From the NCBI RefSeq assembly GCF_003858635.1, contig NZ_RQJO01000016.1:272745-336744 (forward strand): a stretch of DNA of 64,000 bases. Reading direction: 5' to 3'. Below, one piece after another: positions 34,301 to 41,782 of the stretch. The notes beneath the pieces were generated by a model. That model searched no databases and was not told the DNA's origin. It was given only the letters and a program-made list of their open reading frames with translations. Numbering within the stretch: the stretch's first letter is position 1; each line of letters opens with the position of its first letter. This DNA comes from Larkinella rosea. GTDB taxonomy: Bacteria > Bacteroidota > Bacteroidia > Cytophagales > Spirosomataceae. The position numbers and the translations under genes are program-made.

Positions 34301-35401
34301 GTCGTGAAACGAACGCTGATAGGCCTGAGTCTGGAACGGCATGGCCCGCAGGTCGTATTTCCGAATGCCTCCGCCCCGAGTACCTTCCCACAACACATCC
34401 GACCGGTCGACCCACAGGCGAGTGCCCCAATTTTTATAGTCAGACGCTTGCTGCCGCGTCACGATCTCCACACCTTTCGGAAACGTTAACCGGGCGAGCG
34501 CATTTCCAAACACGAAGTAAATTCTTCCGGTGCGATCCTGCGTGAAATTAGCCTGTACCCAGTCGGGAGTACCATCCGGCAACGGATACGTCTGAACCGC
34601 CCCCGTTCGGGGATGTAACCAGATGAGTTGCCGGGGCCCGGCTAGCAAGATGTGGCGGGAAGAAGCGGCAAACAGGCGATAGATGGGTTGATTGAAGCCA
34701 TGATTTTCTGCGCTTCTGGCTACCTCCGAACCCGGTAGTTTGTAGGGCCGAAATTGATGGATTTTCCGGTCAAAATACAAAAATCCCTGACTGGTTGCCA
34801 ACCAGATTCGACCATCGGCGGATTCCGTGATATCGAAGATCGCTCCAGTAGATTGGTTGGGGAGATAAAACCGGGTGATTTGGCCGGTTTTCAGGTCTAG
34901 CCGAAGTAATCGGTTGGAGATGGCCGTGACCAGCCACAGTTGTTCCTGGTGGTCGATACAGAAGGAAGTGAGTTTTTGTTGTCCCATCGCTTTTCGATAA
35001 GCGGGCCATTGAGACACATTGCTGAAGTGTTCCGAGCGGGGATCAAATCGGTCCAGGTCACCAAATTCGGACGTAATCCAGATTTGTCCGCGGTAATCGA
35101 GGGTTAAGCGACTGACTCCGGCAGACGAGAGTGACGGTCGTCCCCCGGCAGTGGGTTGAAATACTTTGAACCTGTTGCCATCGTAGCGGCAAAGGCCATC
35201 GCGTGTGGCTGCCCAAATAAAACCCTGACGATCCTGGACGATGTCAGGAACAAATGCCTGCGGCAGGCCCTGGCGGTCGGTGAGTAGCTCAGGCGCTGGT
35301 AAAGCAGCCTGCTGCGCACTGGCCAATAAACCCGCACCATGCCAAAGAACCAGTAAAGATGCGATCAGGCCAAACCCGCCCAACCATCCAGACTCCCGCA
35401 T
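31316..35401 (-). CDS. Hybrid two-component system regulator (HTCS), paralogue 2
   Basis: 1361 residues, alignable with the HTCS at 20287 from end to end. Signal peptide 1-30 (GAGLLASAQQ), propeller sensor with the shared start LLTDRQGLPQAFVPDIVQDR, Y_Y_Y domain, membrane helix near 800, HisKA with H861, HATPase (GTGIGLALVKDL), REC with D1161 (ISDVLMPRMDG) and a C-terminal AraC HTH (ALGMSRSSLFRKVKSL, AYRVGFDSPSYFSKCF). The two HTH units are very similar in the recognition helices, so both paralogues may read the same operators. No SusC/SusD pair lies beside it. Confidence 0.93.
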   Translation of the reverse strand: MRESGWLGGFGLIASLLVLWHGAGLLASAQQAALPAPELLTDRQGLPQAFVPDIVQDRQGFIWAATRDGLCRYDGNRFKVFQPTAGGRPSLSSAGVSRLTLDYRGQIWITSEFGDLDRFDPRSEHFSNVSQWPAYRKAMGQQKLTSFCIDHQEQLWLVTAISNRLLRLDLKTGQITRFYLPNQSTGAIFDITESADGRIWLATSQGFLYFDRKIHQFRPYKLPGSEVARSAENHGFNQPIYRLFAASSRHILLAGPRQLIWLHPRTGAVQTYPLPDGTPDWVQANFTQDRTGRIYFVFGNALARLTFPKGVEIVTRQQASDYKNWGTRLWVDRSDVLWEGTRGGGIRKYDLRAMPFQTQAYQRSFHDDILGESGLAIPAGERPLTIRKSSYDFRYTVGNKGDFWYNTGSSQIQRVDLKTKRVEHRPLPQPFENREFGDKPCPLATDPHGQIWAIHDSVAWFYEERQHRWQTGPYRIPAAQIGVVLVFTIDEEAFWLATDQKGLWRLDRKSGQLQQYANQPQDPQSLSNNALFCLSQDPKVPHRLWLGTFGGGLCAFDKRTGRFRRFTDRDGLPNNVIYSVIPDRHGSLWMGTNKGICQLDLRTFKTRTFTRDDGLLADEFNRFHWLYLPGAVSLGNAIPVAQAAPSGERIVMGGLEGITSFDPIRLTEDAYEPTVELTSLLVNNQPVDSLPTKWSDANGEYVSIPAAQELALAHDQNYLTAEFAVMQFNRPTKNTYRYRLEGLDDQWTATKRPIAVYTALPPGHYILWLNASNTSGHWSRYMRKLTVIIHPPFWSTWWAYLLYALGAIGLGLVGVRVYANRVRLKQSLALQQREIALGQQEARQLRDINQMKSNFFANITHEFRTPLTLILGPTEQMVSENPEPKNYRRLTTIEQNAHQLLRLINQLLDLSKLEASVMPVHESPGALSESIAYWLQPLAEQATSQGLTLTFTSGVEGTHWFDAEKLERIVSNLTANALKFTTAGSIHLSLMPAPEGIRLTISDTGSGISPEQLPHIFDRFYQVKPSASEKGTPSKLRQGTGIGLALVKDLVNLQGGRISVTSVVNQGTTFVVDLPFRRVAESASAGEVANLNGIHEEQWGKADDEAASADRPRILIVEDNDELALFLLDSLPPTYRLRRAVDGRDGLEQAQEYQPDLIISDVLMPRMDGFALCGHLKTDLRTSHIPVILLTAKTSTENRLEGLSQGADDYLTKPFQVRELHLRVRNQLDSKRRQRDWVRTSLTQPGTNATPSVSPPIDPFLDQLYALIESHLDDPMFNVESLVTALGMSRSSLFRKVKSLADLSVNELVRNYRLKRAAQLLREGHAITETAYRVGFDSPSYFSKCFRELYQLTPREFIAQG

Positions 35402-35568
35402 GGCAATAAGGAATGGTAATATCTCGGAGAAAACCGAATATGCGAAAATTATTGAATAGGAAATAGTGTGAGGAGGAAATCTTACTTCGTGGTGATCGAA
35501 TCAATTAGTGGTCTGTACTGATCGTAAAAAGAACTCCTACTAGGAAGTAATTGCTTGTATTACATTAA

Positions 35569-35690
35569 AATAGCCTTGCACAAATGAGGTCAAATGATTT
35601 CAATAAAATACCTGTTTTTAAACAGACCTATTGACCTCAATTGAGCTCCATTTTTATTGAGGAATAACCAGGTTCAGAAAGTTATGCTTT
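35569..35690 (+). repeat. Dispersed repeat, copy D (overlaps the end of the M14 gene)
   Basis: AATAGCCTTGCACAA matches copy B exactly, then TGAGGTCAA, then TTTTTAAACAGACCTATTGA and a CTCAATTGAG palindrome, ending with TTCAGAAAGTTATG 72 bp after the first T. TGAGGTCAA and the inner TTGACCTCA form a perfect 9-bp inverted repeat here. The last 17 bp are inside the M14 peptidase coding end. Confidence 0.62.
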
Positions 35691-37038
35691 TGAGAACGGC
35701 CGTAATGCCGCGCAAATGCATTTCCTGGTACTTTTTTAAGAGCGCCCGATCGGTCTGATCGGTTTTACACTGGGCTAAATCAGCGGCTTCAAACGGTGCT
35801 TCAATATCAAAAGCGGGCGTATTTAATTCTTTGTAACTCCAGGTCGGCATACTGCCCGCCGTACAAAGGTAGAGTACCTTCTCCTGGGCCGCATCCCGGT
35901 TAGCCATGCCCTGCCAGAGCGTGTTGGCATAGGCATTGCTCCGATCGACAAAGGATTTGCTTTGCAGACCATCCTTGGAAGCCGCTAAGGTTTGTCCCGC
36001 TATGCTGGCCAAACAGTGGTACGAAAAGATCACTTCCGGTTTGTGACTTTTCATAAACTGCATGATGGCGACGGTTTCGTTTTCGCTCTCCGCAAAGGCC
36101 CCACGGTATGTATTCGACTGGGGATCATCCGTTGAATACCCGTAGGTTGTCTCCACGTCCCCCCAATTCGCCGGAAAATTCCGATTGATATCCACCAGGT
36201 TCGCATTCCGGCGCAGATACCAGGGATTTCCTTTCACCTGCCGCTCCCGCATATCCGGATTCGCCGACGGAATGGCGACCACCGACACTTTTTTCAGCAA
36301 GTCAGGGTGGTTTTCCAGGAGGTTTTCCAGCACATAAAGAATAATTTCGGGACCGGCTTCGCCCGCATGGACGGCCCCAACCAGGGCAATGCAGCGCTTG
36401 CCCTGACCCACTTTAAGACTAACCAGGGGTCTTTTATTGGTCGTTACCCCAATTTGATTGACCTGAACGAGCGCAGGAAACTTCTTTTGGAGCTCGTCGG
36501 CCCGTTTCTGAACCGTTTCATAGGGCCACCAGATTTCCGGGTCCCGCGCCTTCACCGGCAAGGGTCCTTCCGGTACGCCCAGAGCGGAACCAATCCAATA
36601 GCAGTAAACCGTGCCCAGTTTGATGGCCTTGTCTTCATAACGAAACTTGTTATCCAGCGAAGGCTCCATTTTTCCCTGAAAAATCAGGGCTGCTTTTTTG
36701 TGGTCAAGGGTTCGGAAATATTCACTGTAATCAATTCCAAATTTAAAATCAGGGCACTCCATGCGGTAAATGCGGATCTGATCATAATGGTAGCTAAGCT
36801 CTTTCTTTTTGTAGTACCGCATGGACTTGTATGCGGAGATCACCATTTTATTCGTATCGAAATAAGCCTCGCCTTCCCGCAGCGTCTGGTAATCCGGGGT
36901 AGGTTCTTGCGCGACGGGGAGGGAAATATCACCTTTGTTGCCGTTCAGGAAAGTCGGCATCACGAACGAGGACGTCGATAGACCGGCCAGCCCAAGAAAG
37001 CTCCGTCGATTGAACAATTGCTTGATTGATTTTGCCAT
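35674..37038 (-). CDS. M14 family zinc carboxypeptidase with Tat-type signal
   Basis: 454 residues. N-terminus FNRRSFLGLAG is a twin-arginine export signal. In the catalytic domain HAGE gives zinc ligands H224 and E227, H341 (FSYHCLAS) is the third ligand, DINRNF carries the substrate-binding Arg286, and E413 (FDIEAPFE) is the likely catalytic Glu. It should remove C-terminal residues from peptides, or cleave peptidoglycan-type amide bonds, in the periplasm. It stands alone, with 788 bp to the next gene upstream. Its stop region overlaps dispersed repeat copy D. Confidence 0.9.
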   Translation of the reverse strand: MAKSIKQLFNRRSFLGLAGLSTSSFVMPTFLNGNKGDISLPVAQEPTPDYQTLREGEAYFDTNKMVISAYKSMRYYKKKELSYHYDQIRIYRMECPDFKFGIDYSEYFRTLDHKKAALIFQGKMEPSLDNKFRYEDKAIKLGTVYCYWIGSALGVPEGPLPVKARDPEIWWPYETVQKRADELQKKFPALVQVNQIGVTTNKRPLVSLKVGQGKRCIALVGAVHAGEAGPEIILYVLENLLENHPDLLKKVSVVAIPSANPDMRERQVKGNPWYLRRNANLVDINRNFPANWGDVETTYGYSTDDPQSNTYRGAFAESENETVAIMQFMKSHKPEVIFSYHCLASIAGQTLAASKDGLQSKSFVDRSNAYANTLWQGMANRDAAQEKVLYLCTAGSMPTWSYKELNTPAFDIEAPFEAADLAQCKTDQTDRALLKKYQEMHLRGITAVLKSITF

Positions 37039-37826
37039 AACCCGTTTAACCTAGAAGAATTGAAAAACGTCCGTATTGCTACTCATGACGCACTAGTGCG
37101 AAAAGAGACTTGATGAAATCTTCTTTCTCCGTTCAGACCAAACGCCGTATATCATGTTTGTTTTTTGGTTTCGGTTACGTACCCAATAATATTGAAACAA
37201 AATTTTTATTCAAAATTCAAAGCAAATTCTTAAAATTACTTTTGCTTTTTACAGCCTATTTCCTTCCTGTGCGTTGAAGGCCGAGGTGGCTTGCAGGTAT
37301 TTTATGGCGTTTTTCTGGTCAATAAACCAGGTACATGTAATTGGGAAAGAGAACGAGCAAACGTCATACTGATCCGCCGGGAAGCCATGGAGCAGCGGTA
37401 TGATAGCTTTTCCGCACCGACCCAAAATCAGGATAGAGACCCCACTTTTAGTAAACCGCCCCAGACCGCCCAGGGCCTGATCAGGGGAGCCAGTTTACCG
37501 CCCATACATTCACATCCGTCTTGCAGGGGGCTTAATTCGTATCTCGATGGATGAAAGGGGCGGTTTTTGTTTTTCTAGGAGACAGTTAGACAAAAGAAAC
37601 TCAGTACTGGACATTTGTACAACGGCGTGGTATTCCGTTGTGGTAATGGCTTTACTAACCGATGCTTGTTCAGGTCCGGCAACGGAGTGCCACTCCGTTG
37701 TACATTTTATGTCCAGTACTGAGCAAAAGAAAAAAGATGGTCGTTTATCTTGTTGATTTTTAGTCGGTTAATCGCTTGTCTATTCTCTTTATTCTTTTGT
37801 CTGCGTATAGTTTTGATGAACGTCTT
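37039..37826. other. Intergenic region without a gene; carries a MITE-like element
   Basis: 788 bp. The part next to the M14 gene is AT-rich and probably its promoter. Two short frames (37291-37554 and 37547-37756) have no family features, and the second runs through the inverted-repeat element, so neither is called. No clear terminator for the pyruvyl-transferase-like gene at 37827 was seen. Confidence 0.55.
37600..37723. mobile_element. 124-bp MITE-like inverted-repeat element with 9-bp flanking direct repeats
   Basis: The ends are perfect 15-bp inverted repeats (CTCAGTACTGGACAT and its complement). They continue with a 4-nt offset through GTACAACGG, GTGG and TCCGTTG to about 40 bp per side. 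The right arm is itself a hairpin (CAACGGAGTG, C, CACTCCGTTG). CAAAAGAAA occurs on both flanks (37591-37599 and 37724-37732), as expected of a target-site duplication. No coding capacity, so non-autonomous; the mobilising transposase is unknown. Confidence 0.7.
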
Positions 37827-39101
37827 TTAGGCTGCCAGATTCTTTTTTACAATTGCCATGGTTTCACGCTGACGTTGTGTGATGTATTTACGGGCCTCCT
37901 CTACTTTCGCTTTAGCCGCTTTGGGGTCCTTGGCCATCGCCAGGACTGTCGGAACGATTTTCGCTACGTCGCCGGGCGTATCCATGTCGAATAGCCAGTC
38001 GCCCAGGCCAACATCGCGCCACATGGCACCTTTGCTGGTCTGCTCTTCAAACCGACAAACGATCGCCGGAACACCCTGGGCAATGCACATGATGGGCGAG
38101 TGCATTTCCAGCCCGAACAACCCCGCCGACCGAATATAGGTACTGACCGCTTCATCGGTCAACCAGTAATGATCGCGCCAGACCACATTCTTTTTTACGT
38201 CTTCCGGTAGCGGATCGTAGAGCATTTCTTTGCCGATACGGACCTGGGTTTCGTTTTCGGGCACCAACAGCACCTTCAGGGGCGTTTGCCGAACTACCTG
38301 GATGATAGCTTCCCGGATGGGGGCGTTGTCCTGCTCTTTCATTTTGTCGTTATACGCCCGTTTGGCATCGTTGGGAGCCTGTTTTTTCTGAGGTAACTCC
38401 CACCAGGGCGAGAACCGGTATTGGGGAATGGCACAGAGGAATTTACCGGGCTCGAGGTTATGTTCCCGCAAAAACGCATCGGCAGCCGCATCGTTCCGGA
38501 CATCGACGGCAAAAGCGCCATCGGGGCAAAACTCCATGATGGGGCAGTTTACCCCGTTTTTCTTCGCAAACGCCAGCGAAACCGAGTCGCGGAAATACGC
38601 AAACCGGGCTTTGCTCAACAGGCCGATATCGACCGGATTGAATTTGCTGCGCTCTTCGGGGAAGCCATAAACGCCGGGAAACGTAATGCCGTAGATGCCG
38701 TAGGGTTTACCGGTTTCCTGCACCCATCGTTCCAGGTCCTTGCGCGCTACCAGCTGCGGACCGGAGCCGTGCAGCAAAAAACCGCATTCGGTAAATGCCC
38801 GGGCAACCTCGTCGGGCGACTGAAGAATGGGGACCTTCGGAAACCGCTTTCGCAGCATGGCTTCCACGCCATCACCCACATTAACTGGCCACAGCCGCAC
38901 TTCAACGCCGGGCAGGTATTTTTCGAGCAGCGTCAGCACCCCGGGGGTATGCCCGATGTCGCCAATGTTGGCGGTTTGCCACGAGGAGCGAAGAAGGATC
39001 GGTTTGGTAGCCAGATTGCTCGCTTTCAGGCCAGGAAGCACCCCCAAAAGGAGACCGGCCAAGGGAGGGACCTGCTGCAGAAAATTGCGTCGGTTAAGCA
39101 T
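37827..39101 (-). CDS. Polysaccharide pyruvyl transferase family protein, Tat-exported (1 of 3)
   Basis: 424 residues. The start MLNRRNFLQQVPPLAGLLLG is a Tat signal. Core motifs of the family are RSSWQTANIGDIGHTPGVL near residue 38, FLLHGSGPQL near 108, YGIYGITFPG near 134, SLAFAKKNG and, near the end, SAGLFGLEMHSPIMCIAQG. Known members (CsaB, GumL, WcaK) transfer pyruvate from PEP to sugars in the cytoplasm. An exported copy is odd because PEP is not expected outside the cytoplasm, so the activity may differ. It is closest to the next gene (39154) and is last in the presumed PUL operon. Confidence 0.85.
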   Translation of the reverse strand: MLNRRNFLQQVPPLAGLLLGVLPGLKASNLATKPILLRSSWQTANIGDIGHTPGVLTLLEKYLPGVEVRLWPVNVGDGVEAMLRKRFPKVPILQSPDEVARAFTECGFLLHGSGPQLVARKDLERWVQETGKPYGIYGITFPGVYGFPEERSKFNPVDIGLLSKARFAYFRDSVSLAFAKKNGVNCPIMEFCPDGAFAVDVRNDAAADAFLREHNLEPGKFLCAIPQYRFSPWWELPQKKQAPNDAKRAYNDKMKEQDNAPIREAIIQVVRQTPLKVLLVPENETQVRIGKEMLYDPLPEDVKKNVVWRDHYWLTDEAVSTYIRSAGLFGLEMHSPIMCIAQGVPAIVCRFEEQTSKGAMWRDVGLGDWLFDMDTPGDVAKIVPTVLAMAKDPKAAKAKVEEARKYITQRQRETMAIVKKNLAA

Positions 39102-39153
39102 GTTTTAGGAAATCGAATAATTGAATCAAAAACGCATTGATATGGGGTTGCGG

Positions 39154-40455
39154 CTACACCATCACCTGTTGCTTCACGTAGCCCATCGTTTCGCGCTGCC
39201 GTTGCTCGACGAATTGACGGGCTTTGGCCGCCTTCGCGCGGGCGGCTTTGGGGTCTTTGGCCATCGCCAGGACCGCCGACGCGTACCGCGCGATGTCTTC
39301 TTCTTTGTCAAAATCGAACAGCCAGTCGCCCAGACCAATATCTTTCCACATGGCGCCTTTGCTGGTTTGCTCGGCAAACCGGCCAACTATAGCCGGAATC
39401 CCGTTGCCGATGCACATGATCGGCGAATGCATTTCCAGCCCGAACAGACCCGCGGACCGGATATATGTACTAACGGCTTCGTCCGTCAGCCAATACCGGT
39501 CGCGCCAGACCACTTTCTTCTTTACATCATCTGGTAGCGGATCGTACAGTATTTCTTTGCCGAGTTTGACCTGCGTTTCGTCTTCCGGACAGATCAGAAT
39601 TTTGAGGGGCGTTTGCCGAACCACCTGAATAATCGCTTCCCGCAGGGGCGCGTTGTCGTGCTCCCGCATGGCCTGATTCCGGTCGTGCCGGGTTTGGTCG
39701 AACGGGGTTTTCTTGCTCGGTATTTCCCAGTAGGGTGTAAAACGGGTCCGCGGGATCACACACATGAACTTGCCCTCTTCCAGCCCGTGTTCCTTCATGA
39801 AGGCCGTGGCGGCCGAATCGTTTCGCAGGTCGACGGCAAAGGCCCCGTCGGGGCAGAATTCCATCACGGGATTATGAACGCCGTTCTTTTTGGCGAAATC
39901 CAGGGAGATCGAATCCCGAAACAGGGCAAACTTCGCCTTGTTCAACATCTCGACGGCCTGCGGATTGGGCGTCACCATCGCTTTCGGGTCAGGGCTGTAG
40001 ACCCCCGGAAACGTAATGCCGTACACCCCGAACGGTTTTCCGGTTTCTTTATCCCAACGAACCACGCTGCTGGTTGCCACCAGCGAGGGGCCGGAACCGT
40101 GCAGCAGAAACACGCATTCTTTAAACGCCTGCGCGATTTCCTCCGGCGTACGGATGATCGGTACGTTTGGAAACCGCCGACGCATCAGGGGTTCTACCCC
40201 ATTGTCGAGGCTCGACGGCCACAACCGCACTTCGACGCCGGGCAGGTATTTTTCCAGCAGCGTCAGAACGCCCGGCGTGTGCCCGATATCGCCAATATTG
40301 ACCGTTTGCCAGGACGAACGGAGAATAATCGATTTTTTGTCGGCCGGACGGTCTGCGACCGATTGCGCCAGCGCCGGAATAGCGTCAAGAAGCCCGATCA
40401 GGGCGGGCGTCTGTTTGAGAAACTGACGACGGGTTGAGGTACTTAAACTGTTCAT
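39154..40455 (-). CDS. Polysaccharide pyruvyl transferase family protein, Tat-exported (2 of 3)
   Basis: 433 residues, N-terminus STSTRRQFLKQTPALIGLLD (a close match to the SRRxFLK Tat consensus). It shares long identical stretches with the protein at 37827, for example NIGDIGHTPGVLTLLEKYLP, LFRDSISLDFAKKNG and SAGLFGLEMHSPIMCI, so the two are recent tandem duplicates. It lies 52 bp upstream of that gene and 10 bp downstream of the third member, consistent with one operon. Catalysis is undetermined. Confidence 0.85.
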   Translation of the reverse strand: MNSLSTSTRRQFLKQTPALIGLLDAIPALAQSVADRPADKKSIILRSSWQTVNIGDIGHTPGVLTLLEKYLPGVEVRLWPSSLDNGVEPLMRRRFPNVPIIRTPEEIAQAFKECVFLLHGSGPSLVATSSVVRWDKETGKPFGVYGITFPGVYSPDPKAMVTPNPQAVEMLNKAKFALFRDSISLDFAKKNGVHNPVMEFCPDGAFAVDLRNDSAATAFMKEHGLEEGKFMCVIPRTRFTPYWEIPSKKTPFDQTRHDRNQAMREHDNAPLREAIIQVVRQTPLKILICPEDETQVKLGKEILYDPLPDDVKKKVVWRDRYWLTDEAVSTYIRSAGLFGLEMHSPIMCIGNGIPAIVGRFAEQTSKGAMWKDIGLGDWLFDFDKEEDIARYASAVLAMAKDPKAARAKAAKARQFVEQRQRETMGYVKQQVMV

Positions 40456-40465
40456 ATTGACTAAT

Positions 40466-41776
40466 TTACGACGCTAATTTGACGAGTTTACGCACGACCT
40501 GCATGGACGCTTTTTGCCGCTCCGCGACCACCAGCATGGCTTTACGGGCTTTTTCTTTCGCCTGTGGGTAGTTCTGGTGAATCTGCATCAGCGTCGCGTT
40601 CATCGTTTCCGCCGACGTTTTGTTGATATCGAATAGCCAGTCATTCAGCCCAATGTCACGGAACATCCATCCCTTGCGCCCGTGCCACAGGGCGCGGGCG
40701 TGGATAACCGGCACTCCCAGGGCCAGGGCCATGATGAGTGAGTGGGGTTCCATGCCAACCAGAGTGTGAGCCCGGGCGAAAACCGACATCGCTTCGTCGG
40801 CACTCCAGAACGGCTCGCGGAAAACGACGTTTGCTTTCACCTCATTGGGGAGGGTATCGTAAAGCAGCGTACGGCCGTATTTGGTTTCTTTGAGCGATTC
40901 GGGGGCAATCAGGACCTTCAGACCGGTTTTTCGCACCCAATTGGAAATAAGCTGGTTCATCTTGCCCATCCAGTCAAGATTTTCGGCCTTCTGCTCCGGG
41001 GTTGGCTCGGCCGGGTTCAGCAGGTTCCCTTTGCCGGCGGCATCGAGGGGGGGCGTGTTGGTTCGAATGACGACGGTCAGAAATTTGCCCGCTTCCAGCC
41101 CATTCTGCTTCAGATAAGCCACCCCTTTTTCTTCGTCGCGCACGTCGATGCCAAAGCAGCCGTCCGGCCCGAATTCGAGCACCGCGGGTTTGAATCTGTT
41201 TTCGCTCAGGAAATGGAGCGATTCTTTGTCGCGGGTGTAGATAAAGGCGGCCTGGTTCAGCACATCGCGGTAGATCAGGTCGGCGGGTGACGCAAATTTG
41301 TCAAACGACTGCCCATACAGCCCGAACGGAATGTTTCGCTCGCGGCAGTAGAGCATCGGGGCCAGGTTCGTCATCGTACTGCCCCATTCGAAATTGAACA
41401 GGCCGTAATTCATGGACATGCCCGAATTATGAATATACAAACTGGCCTCATTGAAGGCCCTGGTGACCGGGCTATCGGGCTTGTCTGGCTCAAACCCACC
41501 GGAAATCAGCCGAACTTTCGGGAAATTTTTAGCGACCAGTGCTTCGGTTACGGGGCGGGGAGCTGCGTGCCACAGCAGAATCTGCGCTTCGGGCACATAC
41601 CGTTCCAGCAACCTCAGCGTCCCCGGTGTGTGTCCAATGTCGCCAATGTTCTTGTCATTCCACGACGACTTGAGCAGGATGATCGGTTTAGCATCTGGAA
41701 GTGATCGACGGAGGGGAAGCGCGGTGGCGGCCATCGACAGGCCGGATAGTTTAATAAAATGTCGGCGTGAGGTCAT
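40466..41776 (-). CDS. Polysaccharide pyruvyl transferase family protein, Tat-exported (3 of 3, divergent)
   Basis: 436 residues with MTSRRHFIKLSGLSMAATAL as Tat signal. It keeps the family landmarks (LLKSSWNDKNIGDIGHTPG, SLYIHNSGMSMNYG, TLVGMEPHSLIMALALGVPV) but is clearly more distant from the other two. It begins 6 bp after the PL8 lyase stop, so the four genes are almost certainly co-transcribed and used together on one polysaccharide. Members of this family act on pyruvylated glycans. Confidence 0.85.
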   Translation of the reverse strand: MTSRRHFIKLSGLSMAATALPLRRSLPDAKPIILLKSSWNDKNIGDIGHTPGTLRLLERYVPEAQILLWHAAPRPVTEALVAKNFPKVRLISGGFEPDKPDSPVTRAFNEASLYIHNSGMSMNYGLFNFEWGSTMTNLAPMLYCRERNIPFGLYGQSFDKFASPADLIYRDVLNQAAFIYTRDKESLHFLSENRFKPAVLEFGPDGCFGIDVRDEEKGVAYLKQNGLEAGKFLTVVIRTNTPPLDAAGKGNLLNPAEPTPEQKAENLDWMGKMNQLISNWVRKTGLKVLIAPESLKETKYGRTLLYDTLPNEVKANVVFREPFWSADEAMSVFARAHTLVGMEPHSLIMALALGVPVIHARALWHGRKGWMFRDIGLNDWLFDINKTSAETMNATLMQIHQNYPQAKEKARKAMLVVAERQKASMQVVRKLVKLAS

Positions 41777-41782
41777 ATAGCA

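Noticed and set aside
37291..37756. Two short overlapping plus-strand frames upstream of the M14 gene
   Set aside because: No start context or family features, and the second is made largely of the inverted-repeat element.
39613..40437. 274-codon open frame on the plus strand opposite the second pyruvyl-transferase-like gene
   Set aside because: It is antisense to a well-conserved gene, has no family motifs and reads as a compositional shadow; similar frames at 38421-39140, 36307-36981 and 8227-9030 were rejected for the same reason.
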